A stretch of 64,000 nucleotides of DNA from Poriferisodalis sp965214215. GTDB lineage: Bacteria; Actinomycetota; Acidimicrobiia; Acidimicrobiales; Poriferisodalaceae. Location of the stretch: the NCBI RefSeq assembly GCF_965214215.1, contig NZ_CBDCBD010000003.1, positions 2,170,001 through 2,234,000 of the forward strand, in the 5' to 3' direction. The position numbers and the translations under genes are program-made. Under the pieces are notes generated by a model that saw only the letters and a program-made list of their open reading frames with translations, made no database searches and had not been told where the DNA came from. Every line of letters starts with the position of its first letter. The first letter of the stretch is position 1. Of this stretch, positions 8,731 to 16,189 are shown one piece after another.

Positions 8731-10362
8731 GTGTCCCGTGGGGTGACTGTGACCTTCACGGCGGTGGACCCTGAGTCTGGGGTTCTCAGCGAGGGTGTCG
8801 GGTTTGGATCATGTCACCGAAGCGCCGACTCCGTCACCGTCGCGGACCGTGTCACCGTCACGCCGACCGTAGCGGGCGGTGTCGCTGAGCCTACGGGCGT
8901 GACGGTCACCGCGGCCATGTCGCCGCCGGGCACGGCGCGATGGGTCACCCTCGAGGTGGCGGCCGACACCACACAGCGCGTGGATGTGACGTGCAGCCAC
9001 AACGGCGCCAGCGCCACGGCATGGGCGAACTTGAAGGCGAATCCGACACCCGACGCAGGCGACTGTGATGACCCGCTGGGCACGCTGTCGAGCGTGGAGT
9101 GATCGCGCACTGGCTCGCTCGGCGCGACGACGGGGTGCAAGTCGGTGCGTCATCCTCGCTCTGGGGACGACCGGGTGTTCTATGCGAGCCGTCACACGTT
9201 TCGGATGGCTGCTGCGGGGTGGGTCACCATCGATCTGGCGAACACCGGCAGCGGCTCGGACCGCATCGACGCCTATGTGCTGCTGCTCAACGGCAACGCG
9301 CCTGATGGGGCCGGTACCAGGCTCGCCCACGACGACGACAGCGGGGCACCCGACGGCCGGTACAACCTCGACAGCCGCATCGCCCGCCGTTTCCTCCAGC
9401 CCGGCGTGTACACGATCGAGGCCACCACCTTCGGACCCCGCGACCAAGGCAGCTACCGAGTGACCGTCACCGCCGACTACAAGCCGAAGATCACCGGCAC
9501 AGCAGCACAGGCAGTGATGCGCGTCGAGAACGGCGACACCGTCACGCGCAAATGGGCCTACACGCCCGCCAGCACCCGGGTGGCGCTCGCGGCGGTCATA
9601 TCGACAGACGGGATCGACACGAAAGTCACCGCCGACCAAGGCGACGCCACCCTCACCGCCACCCCATCCGAAGTCGGCACCTACGACGTCTACGTCGCTC
9701 ACTCCAACGGCGGTACTACCAGCAGTCTGCACACCCAAATCATCTCCTACTGCCCTGAAGGCCACATCGAACTGCCAAGCGACTGCGGCCTCCCTCAGCG
9801 GGTACTCGCAGCACGTTCTTCGTATCAGCTCGCTTTTCGCCCTGATGACAATCGTGTGCCGAAAGGCTATGAGGACTCAAACTTCTGTGCGGGCGTGAAG
9901 ACAGCAGCGAAGAGATGGCGATATGTGTGTCGGCAAATGCCTAAGGTGCAGCGCTCATATATGTCAAAATCGGATCCTCGGATTCTTGGGATTTCAGAAC
10001 CCTTCTCCAGCAGCGGGACGGACTATGGAAGAACCATGCTGTGGCTCTCGTCAGATGGCGAAGTGTTGGGTCGAGAGGGTTGTCAGGCTGTGACGGCCAA
10101 AGTGTGGCAATGCGATTGGCACACGAGTGGTATCTGGACGATTGAACTGGAAGAGGCCAGTCTTGGGGACTTGGCGCGGCCAGCTATCAGGAGATTGCTA
10201 GCTACCCAAGCGGAGATAACGGCGCAGGTAACGGCGGCGCTTGTGAAATGCGCTGGGGCGGTCTTGCAGGTACTGGCCAGCCTGAGACAGGGCGGTCTTG
10301 ACCCTCAGGCTGGTGCCGCGGTAGCGACGGACTGCCCCGAGGTGGGGCCTTCAGCGTCATGA
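8731..10362 (+). pseudogene. 5'-truncated copy of the secreted protein with an internal TGA (module A2)
   Basis: The frame begins without a signal peptide, acidic linker or first PPC domain. It enters within the diverged beta domain (VTVTCS-like strand, then KANPTPDAGDCDDPLGTLSS) and meets TGA at 9100-9102. The same frame resumes at once with SRTGSLGATTGCKSV, where A1 has a serine codon at the matching point. The PPC-like domain after it is almost identical in DNA to A1. The Ig-like part and the C-terminal ~200 residues are unrelated or only distantly related to A1's C-terminus. The second piece could be translated from the GTG at 9145, but would lack a secretion signal. It reads best as an orphan or silent cassette of the A family, or as a decaying duplicate. 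Confidence 0.7.
9105..9480 (+). repeat. Near-identical tract shared with 5826-6205 (copy 2)
   Basis: Matches the PPC-like domain of module A1 with only scattered differences. Identity begins just after the internal stop and fades past the strand YRVTVTADY. Confidence 0.85.
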
Positions 10363-10375
10363 CGGGGGAGTAGTG

Positions 10376-11317
10376 ATGAGTATCCGGAGTTTCTGCGGTT
10401 CAAGACTATCGGGCATGGCGGCATCGTGGCTGCCGGAGGGCGTTCACGGGGCGGGCCGACTCAGGCGATCGGGTCGGTGTGGAGTGCTGTTTTGGGCTGT
10501 CGCGTCCTGCTGGTTGCTGTCTGGGTGTGCGCAGAGCGAATACGAGCAGGCGTTGGCATTGTCACGAGCCGAGCCGTCTGAGGAGAGCTCAGTAGGCCTG
10601 GAGTCGGTTCCTGATGAGCTTCGGGAGTTGGGGTTTGCGGAGATTGACTTCGGCGGCGCCGGATCCGAGCACTTGGGCGCGGCGCGGATGTTTCGCGAGG
10701 CGGGCCTGTTCGAGTTCCTTGAGAGCTACATCATCAACATCCCACCCAGCGCTTCGTTCCTAGCCCATGAGGAACTCTCTACTGCAATACGTGAGCACGG
10801 ACGATTGGGCGAGACACGCGCCGCGGGATCTGCAGCCGTGATCGATTTCGAGCACCGAGTACTCGTGGGCGCCAGTGGTGCTCAGGCTGACCTCGTGGTT
10901 GACTCTATGTCGCGGACTGCTGCTGAGGACGGTGACGGTCCGAGCGACGGGGCTGCGCCGGGGGAACTGCACGAGGCGTTCTTCGACGCGCTCGAACAAT
11001 GCGGGCGCGAATCGCCGTGGCCCGAGGTGGAGCTGTTCGTAATGGGGAATGGCTACGCGGGTGACTACCTGCCTCAGTTGGTCCAACGCGACTTCGACAT
11101 CTCCCATTTCGAGTACCGCGAGCTACTTCATGTGTGCGGCCGCTATGCGGCTACCTATCCGACACTGAACCCTGTAGTGCGCGACAAGCTGCTGGCACTG
11201 CAGCGTCAGCATTTTGCGGAGGTGATTCTGGACTGGCTGGACAACGAACTGCCCGTTGTGGAGATACCGGCCAGCTATCAGGCCGAAATCGACGAGCTGC
11301 GCCGCGACGGCTGGTAG
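10376..11317 (+). CDS. Lipoprotein paralogue of the B1 protein (module B2)
   Basis: About 313 residues from ATG 10376 (a GTG at 10373 is the immediate alternative), with GGGGGAG upstream. A long, basic N-region leads to a hydrophobic segment and the lipobox LLSGC near residue 50, so the mature protein is probably lipid-anchored at the cell surface. The block YAATYPTLNPVVRDKLL and the following VVEIPASY match the B1 protein at 7389. B1 is held by a membrane helix and B2 by lipid, so the family keeps surface attachment by different means. It starts 14 nt after the end of A2, matching the A-then-B order of the first module. No enzyme motif was recognised; the role could be a chaperone, a receptor or an immunity-like partner of the A protein. 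Confidence 0.65.
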   Translation: MSIRSFCGSRLSGMAASWLPEGVHGAGRLRRSGRCGVLFWAVASCWLLSGCAQSEYEQALALSRAEPSEESSVGLESVPDELRELGFAEIDFGGAGSEHLGAARMFREAGLFEFLESYIINIPPSASFLAHEELSTAIREHGRLGETRAAGSAAVIDFEHRVLVGASGAQADLVVDSMSRTAAEDGDGPSDGAAPGELHEAFFDALEQCGRESPWPEVELFVMGNGYAGDYLPQLVQRDFDISHFEYRELLHVCGRYAATYPTLNPVVRDKLLALQRQHFAEVILDWLDNELPVVEIPASYQAEIDELRRDGW

Positions 11318-11319
11318 CT

Positions 11320-11416
11320 GAGGGCCGTGACAATCGCATCCGAGGATTGAATCTGAAGCCGGGCACATACACGGTCGAGGTAACAACCGGCGGTGAGCGC
11401 AGCACCCGCCACTGAA
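11320..11416 (+). pseudogene. Remnant of a third A copy (module A3)
   Basis: Directly after the B2 stop the frame reads EGRDNRIRGLNLKPGTYTVE and a few more residues before a stop. This matches DSRIRGLKLQPGTYTIEV in the first PPC domain of A1. Only about 30 codons survive. The insertion sequence begins 31 nt downstream. Confidence 0.75.
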
Positions 11417-11439
11417 ATGCGCTGCGGCAGTCGTTCAGG

Positions 11440-11447
11440 TGATTTCC
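11440..11447. repeat. Left target-site duplication of the insertion sequence
   Basis: TGATTTCC immediately outside the left inverted repeat; exactly repeated at 13013-13020. Eight bases is the usual length for the ISL3 family. Confidence 0.95.
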
Positions 11448-11753
11448 GGCGCTTCGCGTTTGCGCGTGGGGTGAGCGTTTGAGGGTCCCGGCTCGATAGG
11501 GAGGGATCCCCCAGAATCGGAGGTGTTGAGACCCCGAGATCTGGAGGATCCCTGTGGCTGTTGACTGTACGCGTGCGTTGTTGCTGATCGTCGGTTTGGG
11601 GGCGCTTCGCGTTTGCGCGTGGGGTGAGTGTTTGAGGGTCCCGGCTCGATAGGGAGGGATCCCCCAGAATCGGAGGTGTTGAGACCCCGAGATCTGGAGG
11701 ATCCCTGTGGCTGTTGACTGTACGCGTGCGTTGTTGCTGATCGTCGGTTTGGG
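11448..11753 (+). repeat. 153-bp tandem duplication of the IS left end
   Basis: 11448-11600 and 11601-11753 are nearly identical; for example gtgagCg versus gtgagTg. Each copy holds the inverted repeat, the upstream region and the first codons of the transposase. Only the second copy runs into the full gene; in the first, the GTG-started frame ends after about 32 codons at a TAG. Confidence 0.93.
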
Positions 11754-12999
11754 TCCGGGTGTCGCGGTGCGCGATGTTGGGGGCGGCCGCGGCGGTCCGC
11801 TCGAGGTCGTGATAGCGCTGACGGATCGGCCGTGCTGTGGGGGCTGCGGCGGGCGGGTGTGGGCTCACGGGGCGAATGGGGTGCGCCTCGCTGATCTGCC
11901 GGCGTTCGGGCGGGCGGTGAAGCTGGTGTGGCGCAAGCGCCGCTGGCTGTGCCTCCATCAGGGCTGTGCGGTGCGCACGTTCACCGATCAGCAGCCCGCC
12001 ATCGCGCCGCCCAGGGGGCGCATGACCAGCCGGGCTGCGCGTTGGGCGACCCGCCGCGCCGGTGCGGGACGCGCGATCAAAGAGATCGCGGCCGAGCTGG
12101 GCTGGGTCTGGCACACCGCGATGGCTGCGGTGCAGCGTTGGGGCCAAGCGCTGCTCGAAGCCGACGCCTCGCGCATTGACGGGGTGACCGCTTTGGGTCT
12201 CGATGAGATCTTGATGTTCCGACGCGGCCGGTACCGCGAACAGCACTGGGGCACCACCATCGTGGACGCCGGAAAAGGCAAGCTGCTGGACATAGTCGCT
12301 GGTAAGAGCGCTAAGGGCGCTACCAGATGGATCCAGGGACGCACGTCGAGATGGCGAGCCCGGGTGCGCTGGGCAGTCATGGACCTGTCGGGCCCGTACC
12401 GCAAGGCGTTCACCGACGCGTTGCCCAAAGCGATCCAGGTCGCCGATCCGTTCCATGTCGTCAAGCTCGCCAACTCGGCCGTCGACGAGGTGCGCAGACG
12501 CGTCCAGAACGAGACAACCGGCGGACGCGGCACCAAAGACGATCCCTTGTATCGGATACGGCGGCTTCTGCTCAAAGCCCACGAACGCGTCCCCCAACGC
12601 GGCGAGGCGAAGCTGCGCGGCCTGCTCGCAGCCGGCGACCCCCGCGGCGAGGTCCGCGACGCCTGGCACGCCAAGGAAACCCTTCGCATGACCTACCGCA
12701 TCGGCGACCACAAGACCGCTCTCGAAGCGCTCGACGAGCTGTCCCGCGACCTGCGCGACGAGGCGTACTCGCCGGAGCTGAACAAGCTCGGCCGCACGCT
12801 ACGCACCTGGCGGGCACAGATCACCAACTGGCACCGCTCACGAGTGACCAACGGTCCCACCGAAGCAGCCAACAACCTGGCCAAGCTGATCAAGCGCGTG
12901 TCGTTCGGGATCACCAACTTCGACCACTACCGCACCCGAGTCCTGCTCTACGCAGGAAAACCCGACTGGACCCTGCTCGACACCCTCACCCCACGCTAA
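11707..12999 (+). CDS. ISL3-family transposase
   Basis: 430 residues, GTG start with GGAGG seven bases upstream. An N-terminal zinc-binding region has CCGGC at 43-47 and a second Cys pair near 82 and 87. A helix-turn-helix follows around 105-150. The DDE catalytic set reads as Asp in LGLDEI near 165, Asp in VMDLSGPY near 225 and Glu in PTEAANN near 385. The last part, KRVSFGITNFDHYRTRVLLY, is typical of ISL3 transposases. Full length with no frameshift, so the element could be active. The gene ends 13 nt before the right tip of the element. Confidence 0.95.
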   Translation: MAVDCTRALLLIVGLGPGVAVRDVGGGRGGPLEVVIALTDRPCCGGCGGRVWAHGANGVRLADLPAFGRAVKLVWRKRRWLCLHQGCAVRTFTDQQPAIAPPRGRMTSRAARWATRRAGAGRAIKEIAAELGWVWHTAMAAVQRWGQALLEADASRIDGVTALGLDEILMFRRGRYREQHWGTTIVDAGKGKLLDIVAGKSAKGATRWIQGRTSRWRARVRWAVMDLSGPYRKAFTDALPKAIQVADPFHVVKLANSAVDEVRRRVQNETTGGRGTKDDPLYRIRRLLLKAHERVPQRGEAKLRGLLAAGDPRGEVRDAWHAKETLRMTYRIGDHKTALEALDELSRDLRDEAYSPELNKLGRTLRTWRAQITNWHRSRVTNGPTEAANNLAKLIKRVSFGITNFDHYRTRVLLYAGKPDWTLLDTLTPR

Positions 13000-13012
13000 A
13001 ACGCGAAGAGCC

Positions 13013-13020
13013 TGATTTCC
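13013..13020. repeat. Right target-site duplication of the insertion sequence
   Basis: TGATTTCC, identical to 11440-11447. Confidence 0.95.
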
Positions 13021-13263
13021 CGCGTGAGGAAGGGCAGCCCGAATCCCGCAAGGGCGCGAAGGTTCGAAAATTCCCGAGTGTCATTGTTGGGTCTGCCGGG
13101 GTTCCCAGCCGGGGGGTTACGGTCCGGTCTGACAGACCCATCTGCTGGAGGGATCGGCCAGGCGACTAGGAAGCGGCTGGCTCGCGATGGCCAACCCGCG
13201 TCACGTCCGCTTGACGCTGACCAAACGTCATCGGCGAGAGCCCTGCCGCCGCGCTGTGTGTTC
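13021..13263. other. Non-coding stretch between IS and toxin-antitoxin locus
   Basis: No ORF with plausible codon use and no tRNA fold was seen. GGTTCGAA at 13061-13068 looks like a tRNA T-loop, but no matching arms surround it. Confidence 0.5.
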
Positions 13264-13291
13264 TTGCGAGTACGTATCCCATGAGATACAC
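13264..13291 (+). promoter_or_regulatory. Promoter and palindromic operator of the toxin-antitoxin pair
   Basis: TTGCGA at 13264-13269, 16-nt spacer, TACACT at 13286-13291. The near-palindrome GTATCCCATGAGATAC at 13274-13289 covers the spacer and runs into the -10 box. This is where a HigA-type antitoxin would bind to repress its own operon. Confidence 0.65.
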
Positions 13292-13312
13292 TCCGGCGAC
13301 TAGCGTTCCCGC

Positions 13313-13605
13313 ATCGAAATCGAGATCAATCAGACCGATGAGTACGCACGATGGTTTGCGAAGCTTCGGGATCAAGAGGCGCGGGCGCGCATCTTGATCC
13401 GGATCAGGCGACTCTCTTTGGGCAATAGGGGCGACGCGCGGCCGGTCGGCGGTGGGTGTCTGAACTTCGTATCGACTACGGACCCGGGTATCGGGTGTAT
13501 TTCAAACAGCAGGGCGAGATGCTGGTCGTGTTGCTCGGGGGCGGCACCAAGCGTCGGCAGGATCGCGATATCGATCGTGCGCGCAAGCTGGCAGAGGACG
13601 TCTAG
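13313..13605 (+). pseudogene. RelE/HigB-type toxin, frameshifted and without a start codon
   Basis: The first part reads IEIEINQTDEYARWFAKLRD and continues to RIRRLSLGNRGDARPVGGG. Near 13456 the frame shifts by one base; the next frame reads SELRIDYGPGYRVYFKQQGE, then LLGGGTKRRQDRDIDRARKL and a TAG at 13603. Together the two halves make a complete RelE-superfamily killer protein of the phage-derived addiction-module type. A run of three G where four would keep the frame explains the shift. The expected ATG is ATC at 13313, so there are two separate lesions. The antitoxin that follows is intact. Confidence 0.8.
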
Positions 13606-13626
13606 AAGGCGAGAGGATTGACGACG

Positions 13627-13935
13627 ATGGCATCAGCCACGACGCGACCGTGGGACCCGGCAGACCATCTCGCCACACCCGGCGATGCAAGGGCCTATCT
13701 CAACGCAGCTCTCGAAACCGGCGAGACGCGGTTGATTGCGGCAGCGCTCGGCGACATAGCGCGTTCTGAAGGAATGTCCAAGATTGCTGCCGCCTCGGGA
13801 CTTGGGCGCGAAAGCCTGTACAAGTCGTTGTCCACGGAAGGCAACCCGGCATTCTCAACGGTGCTGAAGGTACTCAACGCATTCGACCTCAAACTGCACG
13901 CAATCCCCGCCGGTGCTGCCACGGCGCAGCCCTGA
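13627..13935 (+). CDS. HigA-like antitoxin (probable addiction module antidote)
   Basis: 102 residues from ATG 13627, with GAGAGG about nine bases upstream; a TTG at 13618 is too close to that site. The sequence has the family hallmark of a putative antidote protein paired with a RelE-type killer. Helices run ALGDIARSEGMSKIAAASGL and then REXLYK-type contacts (RESLYKSLS), which form the XRE helix-turn-helix. A final block, NPAFSTVLKVLNAFDLKLHA, is typical too. It normally binds the toxin and the operator upstream. Here its toxin partner is broken, so it may survive as an orphan regulator or as a defence against related toxins. Confidence 0.88.
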   Translation: MASATTRPWDPADHLATPGDARAYLNAALETGETRLIAAALGDIARSEGMSKIAAASGLGRESLYKSLSTEGNPAFSTVLKVLNAFDLKLHAIPAGAATAQP

Positions 13936-13964
13936 GCTGCGGGCCAATCGGCTCATTCATTGAG

Positions 13965-14156
13965 CCTTCGCGTTCTTGTGGGATTCGGGCTGCTGGGCGC
14001 GGCGGTCGGGTTAGTAGCAGGCCGCGGGCTTCGAAGTTCTGGTAGTCGGTGAACCAGTGGGCTTTGCGCCGCAGGACCTGGAGCAGGTTGTTTGTTCCCT
14101 CGATACGTCCGTTGGAAGGCCGTCCGGCGCGGTGTCCGCTGATCTTGACCTGAAGA
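13965..14156 (-). pseudogene. C-terminal remnant of a second ISL3-family transposase
   Basis: On the minus strand the frame reads RPSNGRIEGTNNLLQVLRRK followed by AHWFTDYQNFEARGLLLT. This is the block around the catalytic Glu and the C-terminal end of an ISL3-type transposase, different in sequence from the complete copy at 11707. No N-terminal half is present. Confidence 0.8.
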
Positions 14157-14176
14157 GGGCTCGTTGCGTGGCGGCG

Positions 14177-15097
14177 TCAGTAGCCCAGGTCCAGGTAGAC
14201 GGGGCCGATCAACGGCTCGCCGGCGACCCGCGACGCCACATTGGCAGCGACCCGCTCGGCGAGCAACGCCAGGCCCATCTCAGGTGTGTTGCCGATGTGG
14301 GGTGTGATGAGGCAGTTGGGCAGGTTCCACAGCGGATGACCGTCAGGCAGCGGTTCGGGATCGGTGACATCCAGCGCAGCGCCGCCGATCTGACCTGCTC
14401 GCAGGGCCTCCACCAGGTCGTCGGTGACGATGTGGCCGCCGCGCGCAACGTTCACGATCCAGGCGTGGTCGGGCAGTGCTGCGAGCTCGGAACCGCCGAT
14501 GATCCCGGTCGTGTCTGGCGTCAGCGCCAGCGCCAGTACCAGCACGTCGGTGCCTCCCAGGACATCTGCGAGAGCATCGGGACCCACCACGCGCGCAGCG
14601 CCGGCCATCGGCTGCGGCCGGTTGCGCAATACCGTCACCTCGCAGTCGAACGGTGCAAGCAGGCGCAGCAGCGAGTCAGTGATGCCGCCGCCGCCCAGGA
14701 TGGTCACCGAGGCTCCGAGCAGGTTGCGACCCTCCGGTGCGCTCCACTGTCCCGCTCGTGCGTAGGTCGCCATTCCCCGCATGCCGGCCAGCGCCAGCAT
14801 GAGCGCATGTTCGGCAACGGGTTCCGCGTACACGCCCTTGCCGCAGTACCACTCGACGGCAGGCCGGGCGGTCACGATGTCGACCACCGGCTCGATGCCG
14901 GCGTAGGGAAGCTGCACCCATTCGATACCGGGATTGGCGTCGACGAGCTCAGCGATCAGGTGCGCCTGGGTGGGTTCGGCCCACACCAGGGCTGTCGCCG
15001 ACTCAGGTGCGCTCACCGTGCCGCCGCCCCGCGCCACCGCATCAGCCAGCACGGGGCGCCTCCAGCACTCCGGTTCGACGGCGACCCGCACGCTCAT
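14177..15097 (-). CDS. D-isomer-specific 2-hydroxyacid dehydrogenase family protein
   Basis: 306 residues if it begins at ATG 15097 (MSVRVAVEPECWRRP); an upstream ATG at 15175 would add 26 residues lacking family features. NAD(P)-linked oxidoreductase that interconverts 2-hydroxy and 2-oxo acids in the cytoplasm. A Rossmann segment VTILGGGGITDSLLRLLAPF carries a Gly-rich loop that deviates slightly from GxGxxG. The catalytic Arg is in NVARGG, and an acidic position occurs in ALDVTDPEPLP. The catalytic His is in CLITPHIGNTPEM. The family ranges from phosphoglycerate to glyoxylate and hydroxypyruvate dehydrogenases; substrate cannot be set from sequence. It follows the SDR gene by 115 nt on the same strand and may share its transcript. 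Confidence 0.85.
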   Translation of the reverse strand: MSVRVAVEPECWRRPVLADAVARGGGTVSAPESATALVWAEPTQAHLIAELVDANPGIEWVQLPYAGIEPVVDIVTARPAVEWYCGKGVYAEPVAEHALMLALAGMRGMATYARAGQWSAPEGRNLLGASVTILGGGGITDSLLRLLAPFDCEVTVLRNRPQPMAGAARVVGPDALADVLGGTDVLVLALALTPDTTGIIGGSELAALPDHAWIVNVARGGHIVTDDLVEALRAGQIGGAALDVTDPEPLPDGHPLWNLPNCLITPHIGNTPEMGLALLAERVAANVASRVAGEPLIGPVYLDLGY

Positions 15098-15212
15098 CGT
15101 CGGCTCGTCATCGAACGGCGACGGCGGTCCAACCGTCCGGGGGAATTCATCACGCTCGCGTTGTCTCACGACCACGCTGACTCTCGATCTCGTCGGTCTG
15201 TCGCACGTCTGG

Positions 15213-16067
15213 TCAGCGGCCAGCAGCCATGACGCCGCCGTCGGGGAAGATGATCTCGCCGGTCACGAAGCTGGCCTCGTCGCTACACAGGTACAGGCAC
15301 GCGTTGGCGATGTCGTTGGGCTCGCCGAGGCGGCCGAGCGGCGTCTCGCGCTCACGCTCTTGCACCCACCGTTCGTTGCCCAGCACCGCACCGCTCATGG
15401 ATGTCTGGATGTAGCCGGGCCCTACGGCGTTGACACGGATGCCGTAGCGGCTGAGCTCTAGGGCAGCGCAGCGGGTCAGCATCCACACGCCGGCCTTCGA
15501 CACGCAATAGTCGGAGCTGCCCTTGAGCACATTGGTGCCGGCGATCGAGGAGATATTGACGATGGCCCCGCCGCCGTTGTCCTTCATCTTGCGGGCCACG
15601 GCCTGATTGGTGAGCATCACGCCGGTCAGGTTCACGTCGATCACCCGCTGCCACGATTCGAGCGACTTGTCGATGAAGTACAGGTCGCCGCGGTCGAAGC
15701 GGTCCTGACCGGCCTGCTCTTCGATCTCACGGCTCACGTAGCCCGAATGCGAGATTCCCGCAGCGGCCACGCATGCGTCGATGCGCCCAAAGGCATCCAC
15801 CGCGGCATCGGCCATGGCGTCGTTCTGTTCCTGATCGGAGGTGTCCACCTGGACCGCGATGGCATCGCGGCCCACATCGTTGATCTCAGCGACAACGTTC
15901 GCCGCCCGATCAGGATTCAGGTCGGCCACCACGATTGACGCGCCCTCAGCCGCGAAACGCAGCCCGCAGGCCCGCCCGATCCCCGACGCCCCGCCGGTGA
16001 TGACGGCCACCTTGCCCGCCATGCGGCCCGCAGTACCGCCCGACGCCGATGTGCCACTTGCTGCCAT
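15213..16067 (-). CDS. Short-chain dehydrogenase/reductase (SDR)
   Basis: 284 residues from ATG 16067, preceded by GGGAGGAA; a longer frame upstream has no family similarity. Classical SDR features are in order: nucleotide-binding TGGASGIG, the Asp of VVADLN that favours NAD over NADP, a variant NNAG region (VAAAGISHSG), the catalytic Ser in NISSIAG and the catalytic YCVSK. A final GEIIFPDGGVMA tail matches glucose/ribitol-type dehydrogenases. An insertion of about 20 residues lies before the helix with the active-site Asn (VIDVNLTGV). It sits next to a hydroxyacid dehydrogenase and a P450-kinase fusion, suggesting a small catabolic group. Exact substrate unknown. Confidence 0.9.
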   Translation of the reverse strand: MAASGTSASGGTAGRMAGKVAVITGGASGIGRACGLRFAAEGASIVVADLNPDRAANVVAEINDVGRDAIAVQVDTSDQEQNDAMADAAVDAFGRIDACVAAAGISHSGYVSREIEEQAGQDRFDRGDLYFIDKSLESWQRVIDVNLTGVMLTNQAVARKMKDNGGGAIVNISSIAGTNVLKGSSDYCVSKAGVWMLTRCAALELSRYGIRVNAVGPGYIQTSMSGAVLGNERWVQERERETPLGRLGEPNDIANACLYLCSDEASFVTGEIIFPDGGVMAAGR

Positions 16068-16189
16068 GGTTCCTCCCGCTCTCGCGCTGACACCGACGTC
16101 CCCGCCGGATCCCTGCATCGAGGCCCAACCTGCGATGCGGCTCAGATCATGCCCCATCTGCGCACAGCAGGTCGGCTGAACGACTCCGC

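Larger units (their letters stand above)
11448..13012 (+). mobile_element. Complete ISL3-family insertion sequence with duplicated left end
   Basis: 1565 bp. The left end GGCGCTTCGCGTTTGCGCGT pairs with the complement of the right end, GGCTCTTCGCGTTTTAGCGT; both continue as GGGGTGAG, giving an imperfect inverted repeat of about 28 bp. Exact 8-bp target duplications flank it. One transposase gene runs left to right. The left 153 bp is present twice in tandem, which is not normal for this family. Confidence 0.93.

Noticed and set aside
11134..11319. 5' part of an ORF leading into the A3 remnant
   Set aside because: It is the B2 gene read in another frame; only the portion after 11320 matches the A family.
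13050..13080. Possible tRNA T-loop (GGTTCGAA) next to the IS
   Set aside because: No acceptor, D or anticodon arm could be folded around it.
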